The position numbers and the translations under genes are program-made. Positions 6,307 to 11,856 of a stretch of 13,477 nt of DNA are shown here, one piece after another. The DNA is taken from assembly GCA_023473785.1 (NCBI GenBank), contig JAMCYD010000007.1, forward strand, positions 1-13,477, given 5' to 3'. Each line of letters begins with the position of its first letter. Position 1 is the stretch's first letter. The notes below the pieces were generated by a model. That model was not told the origin of the DNA and did no database searches. It saw only the letters and a program-made list of their open reading frames with translations. The DNA is from Patescibacteria group bacterium (lineage in GTDB: Bacteria > Patescibacteriota > Microgenomatia > Levybacterales > UBA12049).

Positions 6307-7445
6307 TCGTTTATCCTTTCCGAAATTTTTAAAGCATCTTTTTCGCTAACATTTATATGAGTCGGCAGGTTTAGGATTGCGTGGGAAATTTCAACTGCGT
6401 TTGGACATTCGGGTGCAACGTCATTGTACCAAATGTCCGAAACGAAAATATTTGCCTTCTTGAGAAATTGGATTAATCTTTCTCTGTTGTCAGCAAAAAT
6501 CGGGAATCTTAAATTAGAAGAGATAGAAATTTTCTCTACAATATTCGGATTTAAAATTTTCTTATTCAACTTTTTTGCATAAATCTGGGCAATTTTTCTT
6601 CTGTGGCTTAATTTTTTAGGTAAATTAGCAAATTCAAATAGTGCTAAATTGCAATACCAATTTGGTAAAAAATAAAATTCATAAAACCCTTCCTGTATCG
6701 GCTCGGATAAAAGATTTAATCTTTTCAGAATAAAATGTAATATCTTTCCAAGCCCTAAGTTATAAAGGAATCTTATTTTGTAGGTGAATAAGGGATACAG
6801 CCTGTCTTTTGTCTGATTTGCAGGTTCTTTAAATTGGAGGTTTTCCGAGCTTGCGTATTTTTTGTTTCTTATAACTAATGCGCCTCCGCAAACCGCATCT
6901 ACAACTTTGTCCTGGCTGAAAGATAAAGCGACAAAATCCCCCATACTGCCTGTTTCTTTCCCATTTTTGTATTTTGCTCCGATGCAATGCGCAAGGTCTT
7001 CGATAAGAATTATGTTTTTTTCGCGGCAAATTTTTGCAACCTTTTCGATATCAGTTGGGTATCCTAGCGTGTTTTGAATGACAACTACTTTGATATTTTT
7101 ATTTTCTTTTAAAATTTTTTCTAGAGTTTGCGCAGCGAAATTTAGATCGGTATTTTTCTCTTCCAAATCCAAGCAGATTGGAGTAAGACCAGCCTCCTCA
7201 ACCGCTTTATAAACTGCATAGCAAGTAAAGCCGTTTATTATAACGCTACTTTCTTTTGGCAAATTTAAAATTTTAAGAGCCAGGGTTAAGGCTTCCCTTC
7301 CCTTGTAAGTAAGAACAGCTTTCCCTTGGTATTTTTTCTCAAGAAAATTTTTAAGTTTTTGATTTTGGCCGGCAGGATTTGAAAATAGAGATCTTAAAAC
7401 GTATTTTAAATTATAATTAGAGCCCAAAGAATTAAATATGCTCAT
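6288..7445 (-). CDS. DegT/DnrJ/EryC1/StrS-family PLP aminotransferase
   Basis: 385 residues, near the family's usual length. These enzymes mostly aminate keto-sugars linked to nucleotides, using PLP. Seen: TYKGREALTLAL at 46-57 (PLP phosphate region), VVIQNTLGYPTDI at 121-133, IEDLAHCIGA at 148-157 (D150 pairs with the PLP ring nitrogen) and SFSQDKVVDAVCGGALV at 175-191. K180 lies at the same distance from the GG pair as the family's PLP lysine. The usual GEGG after it is VCGG here. The gene overlaps the hydrolase stop by 14 nt and lacks a well-spaced Shine-Dalgarno, so translation is probably coupled. The substrate is unknown. An amino sugar for an envelope polymer fits the neighbouring Mur ligase and FemAB genes. 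Confidence 0.9.
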   Translation of the reverse strand: MSIFNSLGSNYNLKYVLRSLFSNPAGQNQKLKNFLEKKYQGKAVLTYKGREALTLALKILNLPKESSVIINGFTCYAVYKAVEEAGLTPICLDLEEKNTDLNFAAQTLEKILKENKNIKVVVIQNTLGYPTDIEKVAKICREKNIILIEDLAHCIGAKYKNGKETGSMGDFVALSFSQDKVVDAVCGGALVIRNKKYASSENLQFKEPANQTKDRLYPLFTYKIRFLYNLGLGKILHFILKRLNLLSEPIQEGFYEFYFLPNWYCNLALFEFANLPKKLSHRRKIAQIYAKKLNKKILNPNIVEKISISSNLRFPIFADNRERLIQFLKKANIFVSDIWYNDVAPECPNAVEISHAILNLPTHINVSEKDALKISERINECLKSA

Positions 7446-8175
7446 ATATTTTAGTTAGTACCTCTTTAGTATGGGTGAATTGGGGCGCGTGTTTTGCTCC
7501 ATCGATTACATACAATTTGGAGTTTTTTATTTTCCCGTTTAAGATTTTCCCGTCTGATAAGGGAGTAGCTTTGTCATTTTCGCCCCAGATAATAATAGTA
7601 GGAACTTTTACTTTTTCGGTAAGCAAAGATTTGTCCGATTGAATTAGATTTAACATGGTTTTCTTCATGATTGGACTTGCAGTTTCATAATCTTTTTCTC
7701 CGGTTAGAAGGTAAAGCAACTTACGTGCACCTGTCAGGGGCATAATCTTCTTGCCTATTTTTGCTAAGATTAAAAATCCTGTTCTTTTCGTTTTGGTAAA
7801 TGCATTGCTATGGTAAATCCCGGCGCTGTCAATCAGAATTAATTTTGAAATTTTTTCAGGATGTTTAATTGCAAAGTTAAGAGCAATGCGGCCTCCGTTT
7901 GAATGACCAATGAGAATAATCTTTCCTTTTTCTTTTTTTAGATTTTCATCTAACCATGTAACGTAATCACCTATGTCCCAAACCCTATCGTTTTTTTCTG
8001 TTAGTCCGGGAATCTTAAGAAGCTTTGAATCGAAGCCTTTTGATTCGAGCTCTTTAATAAAAGGCGCCCATTTTTCTACCGAATAGCTCCATCCGTGAAG
8101 GATATAAATTTTTAATTTCAAATTTTTAATTTCAAATTTATTTATAGTCCCCAATCGCGTCTTCTTTTTTGCCAT
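7432..8175 (-). CDS. Alpha/beta-hydrolase
   Basis: 247 residues with a complete alpha/beta-hydrolase core. ILHGW at 25-29 forms the oxyanion region. GHSNGG at 90-95 is the nucleophile elbow with S92. D201 in WGENDKATP and H229 in GAKHAPQF complete the triad. It is cytoplasmic, with no signal peptide. Esterase, thioesterase or amidase activity is possible, and the family alone does not tell. I start it at the ATG 8173-8175 because AGGAGAG stands 7 nt upstream; an in-frame TTG at 8191-8193 is further out and poorer. It overlaps the Mur ligase end by 34 nt. Residues 14-25 are encoded by a 14-nt tandem repeat, so the conserved domain effectively begins at KIYILHGW. Confidence 0.88.
   Translation of the reverse strand: MAKKKTRLGTINKFEIKNLKLKIYILHGWSYSVEKWAPFIKELESKGFDSKLLKIPGLTEKNDRVWDIGDYVTWLDENLKKEKGKIILIGHSNGGRIALNFAIKHPEKISKLILIDSAGIYHSNAFTKTKRTGFLILAKIGKKIMPLTGARKLLYLLTGEKDYETASPIMKKTMLNLIQSDKSLLTEKVKVPTIIIWGENDKATPLSDGKILNGKIKNSKLYVIDGAKHAPQFTHTKEVLTKIYEHI
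8106..8139. repeat. 14-nt tandem repeat inside the alpha/beta-hydrolase gene
   Basis: Two perfect copies of AAATTTTTAATTTC (8106-8119 and 8120-8133) are followed by the start of a third (AAATTT, then A). The unit length is not a multiple of three, so gain or loss of one copy would shift the reading frame of the hydrolase between its start codon and its catalytic domain. Confidence 0.85.
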
Positions 8176-9413
8176 ACTTTTTCTCTCCTGCAAAGATACT
8201 TTGAATTCGATTTATCCAAAAGCAAGTTTTCCACAACACCTTCCAGGAATCTTGCTCCTTTAAAAAGAAGTAATTCATTTCCCTTAAGATTTAACTTTAG
8301 ATAATCAAGAACTTCCTTGGGAATTAAGAATTTTTCTATTTTGGCTTTATCACCGAGTAGTTTTTTGAGCCTGGGGTAAGTATACTCAGATACCCGTGGA
8401 CCCATAAGTATTATTCTTTCAAGTTTCATTTTGGCTATTATTCCTGCCAGTTTCTCGTGTTCTTCTTTTTCACTTTTCCCCTGCTCAAGCATGTCTCCCA
8501 ATATTGTCCATTTATTCCCTGACGGAATCTTGTCGAACATATCCAAAACTACAGTCATTGAGTCAAGATTAGCGTTATAGCTGCTGTCCACAATTTTAGT
8601 TTTCTTTATGCCATCAAAAAGACTGCTTCTCCCCGGAGGCAGAATGAATTTGCCAAATGATTCATCTTCGGAAATTTCTAAATATGACAAAAGGCCCAAG
8701 CACATTTCCAGAGAATAAAAGTTTTCCATGGGCAAGAGATACTTAAGCTTAAATGTTTTTTCGCGGGTTTTGAATTCAGTGCCGCTTAGCGATACTTTAT
8801 AATTCGCAAGATCTTTTATTGCTACAGATACTATTTTTGCTTTTGTTCTGGGGAGTTCTTTTTTGATAATCTCAGAGTCCCCGTTTACCATGACAAGTTT
8901 TGATGTATGTTCTAAGAAATACCCGAATTGATGAGAAATTGCCTCCTCGACTGTTTTAAATTTTCCACTCTTTACCAATGAATCAAAATTCATGCTATGT
9001 GTTCTTGTCGAGTTGGTCCAAAGTGTGACTTCGGGTTTAAGAAGCGTTGCTAAAAATTTACCTTCATTTGGTCTGTCGCAATCTGCTTCGACAACGTATA
9101 ATTTTTCTTCCGGCAACTTTGAAAACAACTTAAATGGTGCAAACAGAAAAAGAAAAATCCATTCGTCGGCCGTAAGATTAGTTCTTTTAAATCCTAAGAT
9201 ATTAAACGGAATCCCGTAGCTGCTATTTCCGTGATGAGTGTATCTTGCCCTATTTCCGATTTGAGATTCTATAAGATTTAAAAGAGTGGTTTTTCCGCTT
9301 GAGCCGGTGACCACAATAATTCTTGGCTTCCAAAAAGAAAGCCTTATTTTGGCAAAAAACCTAAAATAATAAGCCCCCGGGAAATAAAGTAATTTTTTAA
9401 GTTTTGAAAACAT
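8142..9413 (-). CDS. MurF-like Mur ligase lacking the N-terminal domain
   Basis: 423 residues. Mur ligases join an amino acid or peptide to a carboxylate through an acyl phosphate, using ATP. The P-loop GSSGKTT is at 37-43 (K41). NSSYGIPFNILG at 63-74, an acidic EAD at 109-111 and NSTRTHSMNF at 134-143 follow the Mur central domain. DSSYNANLDSM at 276-286 and ILGDMLEQG at 304-312 are typical of the MurF C-terminal domain. Canonical MurF has an N-terminal UDP-binding domain of about 80-100 residues before the P-loop. Here only about 35 basic, hydrophobic residues precede it, so the acceptor may differ from UDP-MurNAc-tripeptide. It is the first gene of the four-gene operon. There is no Shine-Dalgarno. 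An extended -10 (TGgTAAAAT) lies 25 nt upstream. Real murF or a paralogue with a new substrate are both possible. Confidence 0.85.
   Translation of the reverse strand: MFSKLKKLLYFPGAYYFRFFAKIRLSFWKPRIIVVTGSSGKTTLLNLIESQIGNRARYTHHGNSSYGIPFNILGFKRTNLTADEWIFLFLFAPFKLFSKLPEEKLYVVEADCDRPNEGKFLATLLKPEVTLWTNSTRTHSMNFDSLVKSGKFKTVEEAISHQFGYFLEHTSKLVMVNGDSEIIKKELPRTKAKIVSVAIKDLANYKVSLSGTEFKTREKTFKLKYLLPMENFYSLEMCLGLLSYLEISEDESFGKFILPPGRSSLFDGIKKTKIVDSSYNANLDSMTVVLDMFDKIPSGNKWTILGDMLEQGKSEKEEHEKLAGIIAKMKLERIILMGPRVSEYTYPRLKKLLGDKAKIEKFLIPKEVLDYLKLNLKGNELLLFKGARFLEGVVENLLLDKSNSKYLCRREKVWQKRRRDWGL
8183..8189 (-). promoter_or_regulatory. Shine-Dalgarno AGGAGAG deciding the hydrolase start
   Basis: AGGAGAG lies 7 nt before the ATG at 8173-8175, inside the end of the upstream Mur ligase gene. 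It is the best ribosome binding site in the window. It selects this ATG over the in-frame TTG six codons earlier. Confidence 0.85.
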
Positions 9414-9437
9414 TTCTTTTAGAAAGAGATGCTTCTA

Positions 9438-9446
9438 ATTTTACCA
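9438..9446 (-). promoter_or_regulatory. Extended -10 promoter of the Mur ligase/FemAB operon
   Basis: TGgTAAAAT on the minus strand lies in the 44-nt gap after the HD/PDE-like gene, with no recognisable -35. Predicted +1 is about 9431, giving an 18-nt leader without a clear Shine-Dalgarno. Confidence 0.5.
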
Positions 9447-9457
9447 GAAATTCAAGC

Positions 9458-10375
9458 TTATCGCGAGGAAGCGGAGGTTTTGCGCCATTCTCTTGAAAAA
9501 CTATGATCATTTGTTCCAAGAAATGCATTTCCTGTTTTTCCTACGGTTTTATCAACAACGAATTTTATGAACTCTTTTCTTTTCTTTTCAACTTCATCTG
9601 GACTTTCTCCTATAACTCTATCTCCAAGTCCTTGCCTACAAGCGTTCATTTCTTCCCTAAGTCTTAAGAGTCCATCAGGGTAATTATCAATCCTCGCAGT
9701 TTGCCCGCCCAAGTCTGCAAATTGAACTGCGAGTCTCACGATTTGTGCTTCCTTTCTGTCTTCTAGAGGTAAACTATCTATAAGTTTTCTCCCTTCATCT
9801 GTTGCCTCTTCATCGTATGGGAAATATGTTCCGTGTATGCCGATAACAACAAGCTTTTTAAGTTTTTCCATATCTAACTCGCTTGACAGTCTTAAGGCTT
9901 CGAGTGACTCAACAGCAGCCCTTTTACTTTCTTCTACATGAACCGGAGACATTCTTGCAAAATTTGCCAGAGGCTGTTTTTGATAAACAAACCCCGTGTC
10001 GTGATACATAGCTGCTATAATTGTTGCTACGACTCCTTCTTGAGTTAAGTGTGAAGATAGTCTATCTCCTCTGGATAACAAAGCCCGCATTATGGTTGCG
10101 GCATCGTAGGTGGTTTGAAATACAGCATGCTCTTTCCCGTGGTAATATAGGTTTGCATTGGGAAATCCTTTGCTTCTCAGTGCCTCTTCGTCCCAAAACA
10201 TAAACCTTGCTCTTAGATAATGAACGTAAAGGCGCTTCGGTAGCTCCTCTCTAAGATGATCAGAAAACATAGAGTTGCTAAATAATTCTTTCATTTGATT
10301 GGAAATTGCAGAATCAATTACGCACTCATCCTCACCGATCTTGAATGGATAATGTTCTACTTCAATAGGCCTCAT
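9458..10375 (-). CDS. HD-domain phosphohydrolase resembling class I cyclic nucleotide phosphodiesterases
   Basis: 305 residues, probably cytosolic. Motifs in order: YYHGKEHA at 77-84 (H79, H83), AAMYHDTGF at 121-129 (H125/D126), IGIHGT at 178-183 (H181) and VQFADLGGQ at 217-225 (D221). The H-x3-H, then HD, then ADL order parallels the class I PDE catalytic site. There the first His is the general acid, and the second His, the HD pair and the later Asp bind metals. HD proteins cut many phosphates, so the substrate is inferred. The gene follows a CRP-type regulator by 52 nt. A CRP-like dyad sits at about -41.5 from a perfect TATAAT whose predicted transcript starts 2 nt before the ATG. No signal peptide or sensor domain was seen. 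The C-terminal ~25 residues look unstructured. Confidence 0.8.
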   Translation of the reverse strand: MRPIEVEHYPFKIGEDECVIDSAISNQMKELFSNSMFSDHLREELPKRLYVHYLRARFMFWDEEALRSKGFPNANLYYHGKEHAVFQTTYDAATIMRALLSRGDRLSSHLTQEGVVATIIAAMYHDTGFVYQKQPLANFARMSPVHVEESKRAAVESLEALRLSSELDMEKLKKLVVIGIHGTYFPYDEEATDEGRKLIDSLPLEDRKEAQIVRLAVQFADLGGQTARIDNYPDGLLRLREEMNACRQGLGDRVIGESPDEVEKKRKEFIKFVVDKTVGKTGNAFLGTNDHSFSREWRKTSASSR

Positions 10376-10383
10376 ATCGGTTA

Positions 10384-10389
10384 ATTATA
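10384..10389 (-). promoter_or_regulatory. Consensus -10 (TATAAT) of the HD/PDE-like gene
   Basis: A perfect TATAAT. +1 is predicted near 10377, 2 nt before the ATG. The hexamer 17 nt upstream is CAGAAA, not a usable -35, as expected for an activator-dependent promoter with the activator bound over the -35. Confidence 0.65.
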
Positions 10390-10409
10390 AAACTGGATTC
10401 ATATTATTT

Positions 10410-10427
10410 CTGTTCTTTGGGGAACAG
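10410..10427. promoter_or_regulatory. Predicted CRP-family operator, perfect dyad
   Basis: On the minus strand this reads CTGTTC-CCCAAA-GAACAG: perfect 6-nt arms and a 6-nt spacer, the same geometry as the CRP consensus TGTGA-N6-TCACA. It directly follows the regulator's stop codon. Its centre is 41.5 nt upstream of the predicted +1, the standard position for class II CRP activation. A hairpin terminator is a poorer reading because no T run follows. Confidence 0.65.
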
Positions 10428-11066
10428 TTAGAGGAGTTTTATTTTGCGATGGTGAAGCTCTATTTTTCCTTTATTTTTTAAATTATCCAACACTTCCGTA
10501 ACTCTTGCGCGTGTTGCGCCGACAATAGTAGCTAGTTCTTCATGCGATAGGAGGATTTCTTTTTTTAGAAAAAACTTTGATAAAATTTGCAATGCCTCAA
10601 GAGTTCTATCCTCCATACTTTTTGCCACAACCCCCTCTACTCTCTCAGTCAGATTCCTAAGCCTTTTTGATAAAGATTTTAGAAGATTTATAGATGCTTT
10701 TGGATGAGTTTTTAAAAGATTTATAAAGTTTTCTTTGGTGAGAAGAAAAACTTCTGTTTCTTTTATTGTTTCAACGCTTGCCGATCTAGGTAAATCTTCT
10801 ATAACTCCCATTTCTCCAATTATTTCTCCTTGCCCAATAACCGATAAACTTATATCTTTTCCTTCGTCTGTGTCCCTAAATGCCCGAGCCAATCCTTTAT
10901 ATAGAAGATAAATAACATCAGGCTTGCTATCTTGGGAGATGAAAATAGTCTTTGGGGGTAGAATTTTATGATGAATAAATTTTGAAACTGATAATAATTC
11001 TTTTTCCGAAAGCTCGTTAAAAATACCGAAAGCCTTAAGTTTTTTTACTTTTTCCTGGTCATTCAT
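10428..11066 (-). CDS. CRP/FNR-family transcription regulator with an intact cyclic-nucleotide cassette
   Basis: 212 residues, the usual CRP length. The N-terminal cNMP-binding barrel (about 15-130) contains GEMGVIEDLPRSAS at 84-97. Its G84, E85, R94, S95 and A96 match the phosphate-binding cassette of cAMP-binding CRP (G71, E72, R82, S83). A long dimer helix (about 122-150) leads to a winged HTH, with the recognition helix near 184-195 (ATRARVTEVLDN). By alignment CRP's R180 is kept as R186, but E181 and R185 become A187 and E191, so the DNA site should differ from TGTGA. There is no cysteine, so it is not an FNR-type iron-sulfur sensor. It has its own dyad upstream. AGAGGA lies 4 nt before the ATG, though the -10 used to place the operator would start the mRNA after it. 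Confidence 0.92.
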   Translation of the reverse strand: MNDQEKVKKLKAFGIFNELSEKELLSVSKFIHHKILPPKTIFISQDSKPDVIYLLYKGLARAFRDTDEGKDISLSVIGQGEIIGEMGVIEDLPRSASVETIKETEVFLLTKENFINLLKTHPKASINLLKSLSKRLRNLTERVEGVVAKSMEDRTLEALQILSKFFLKKEILLSHEELATIVGATRARVTEVLDNLKNKGKIELHHRKIKLL

Positions 11067-11076
11067 GACATCCTCT

Positions 11077-11082
11077 TTAATA
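11077..11082 (-). promoter_or_regulatory. Probable -10 (TATTAA) of the CRP-like gene
   Basis: TATTAA matches four of six consensus bases. No -35 is seen. +1 would be about 11070, 4 nt before the ATG. It is chosen because its spacing to the upstream dyad is identical to that of the HD/PDE-like promoter. TATAGC at 11090-11095 is an alternative that would include the AGAGGA in the mRNA. Confidence 0.4.
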
Positions 11083-11102
11083 CAGCAATGCTATAAAGTA
11101 AT

Positions 11103-11120
11103 CTGTTCCCTCCGGCACAT
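11103..11120. promoter_or_regulatory. Predicted CRP-family operator, autoregulatory
   Basis: On the minus strand this reads ATGTGC-CGGAGG-GAACAG. The promoter-near half GAACAG is identical to that of the other dyad. The far half TGTGC matches CTGTTC at four of six positions and is close to the CRP half-site TGTGA. The gap from GAACAG to the -10 is 20 nt, the same as at the other site, so its centre is again at -41.5. Confidence 0.55.
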
Positions 11121-11121
11121 T

Positions 11122-11805
11122 CTAGAGCGATAGAAAGAGATTTTCAAGTGCAAATCGTTGGTTTACATTGGCAGTTTTAATAATAATATAGGTTTTTTGA
11201 AAGCGCTTTAGAATATTTAAGCACTCAGATGTCGAAAGTGTCCCTTCTTTTTTGGAAGGGTCAATTATTTTATCAATTAAAATTTTTCTGGTAATAATTA
11301 GTATTTGTTCTAGCCAGATTATTGCTTCTTCTCTGCTTTTGCCGAAATCCTGGGCAAGTTTTAGCTTCTTTCCTACCCCGTTTCTCAATATCGACGTTAA
11401 AATATTCAGGCCTTGGGATATCTCGTGTTCTGTAAGCTCTTGTAAGTCTTCCTTTGTCTCGATAACCTTGCATCTTGAAAGGATGGTTGGGAGTATGAGA
11501 TTTTTATTTAGAACGACTACCATTATAATAGTACTTTCAGGCGGTTCCTCAAGCACCTTTAAGAGTGAATTTTGCGCTTCAATCGTTAGTCCCTCGTAGG
11601 CTTCTATAACAACTGCCTTGACGCTTCCCTTGGCAGGTTTTAGAAAAAGTCTCTTTTGTATAATTCTTATATCTTCAATTCCGACTGTTTTTTCATGACT
11701 TGCGACATCTACATCAATGTCGGCAACCCCATTTTTTTTAGATAAGGACAATGCGTATTCAAGCGCATTTTTTCTGTTTTTTGATGATATTAAAATAGAT
11801 TGCAT
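11122..11805 (-). CDS. holB: DNA polymerase III subunit delta' (clamp-loader AAA+ protein), reduced form
   Basis: 227 residues from the chosen ATG, shorter than typical delta' (about 300 or more). It belongs to the clamp loader that places the sliding clamp on DNA. The clearest part is VVIEAYEGLTIEAQNSLLKV (66-85) followed by LEEPPES, the degenerate Walker B and following helix of delta'/DnaX proteins. The sensor/SRC motif follows at 110-112 (LSRCKVI). Where a P-loop is expected the N-terminus reads ILISSKNRKNALEYA, with no GxxGxGK, and there is no zinc cysteine cluster. This agrees with a non-ATPase delta'. The ORF extends upstream to 11868, but the ATG at 11805 is preferred. AAGGAG lies 10 nt before it, a TATAAT promoter sits over the longer N-terminus, and the longer form would overlap pilB. 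Confidence 0.78.
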   Translation of the reverse strand: MQSILISSKNRKNALEYALSLSKKNGVADIDVDVASHEKTVGIEDIRIIQKRLFLKPAKGSVKAVVIEAYEGLTIEAQNSLLKVLEEPPESTIIMVVVLNKNLILPTILSRCKVIETKEDLQELTEHEISQGLNILTSILRNGVGKKLKLAQDFGKSREEAIIWLEQILIITRKILIDKIIDPSKKEGTLSTSECLNILKRFQKTYIIIKTANVNQRFALENLFLSL

Positions 11806-11819
11806 AAGGGTGAAGCTCC

Positions 11820-11849
11820 TTGACATTATAACTGATTTTTCCGTAGTAT
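11820..11849 (+). promoter_or_regulatory. pilB: pilB promoter, predicted near-leaderless
   Basis: A perfect -35 TTGACA (11820-11825), an 18-nt spacer and TAGTAT (11844-11849, four of six) lie on the plus strand. +1 is predicted at 11856, one nt before the pilB ATG. No Shine-Dalgarno is seen. The -35 shares base 11825 with the divergent holB -10. Confidence 0.6.
11825..11830 (-). promoter_or_regulatory. holB: holB -10 element (TATAAT)
   Basis: A perfect TATAAT on the minus strand, with TTCTAT 17 nt upstream as a poor -35. +1 is predicted near 11818, giving a leader of about 13 nt before the ATG at 11805. The AAGGAG at 11816-11821 would lie at the very 5' end of that mRNA. Confidence 0.55.
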
Positions 11850-11856
11850 AGAAGTG

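Noticed and set aside
8176..8193. Longer alpha/beta-hydrolase start at a TTG (8191-8193)
   Set aside because: The ATG at 8173-8175 has AGGAGAG 7 nt upstream. The TTG lies beside that Shine-Dalgarno and has none of its own.
10410..10427. LexA/SOS box reading of the CTGTTC-N6-GAACAG dyad
   Set aside because: Gram-positive-type LexA boxes are GAAC-N4-GTTC, the opposite arm order. The N6 spacing and the adjacent CRP-like gene favour a CRP-type site.
10410..10427. Rho-independent terminator after the CRP-like gene
   Set aside because: The stem is perfect but followed on the minus strand by AAATAATATG, with no T run.
11252..11599. 115-codon plus-strand ORF opposite holB
   Set aside because: It is antisense to the conserved LEEPP/SRC core of delta', is low-complexity hydrophobic and shows no family motif or ribosome site.
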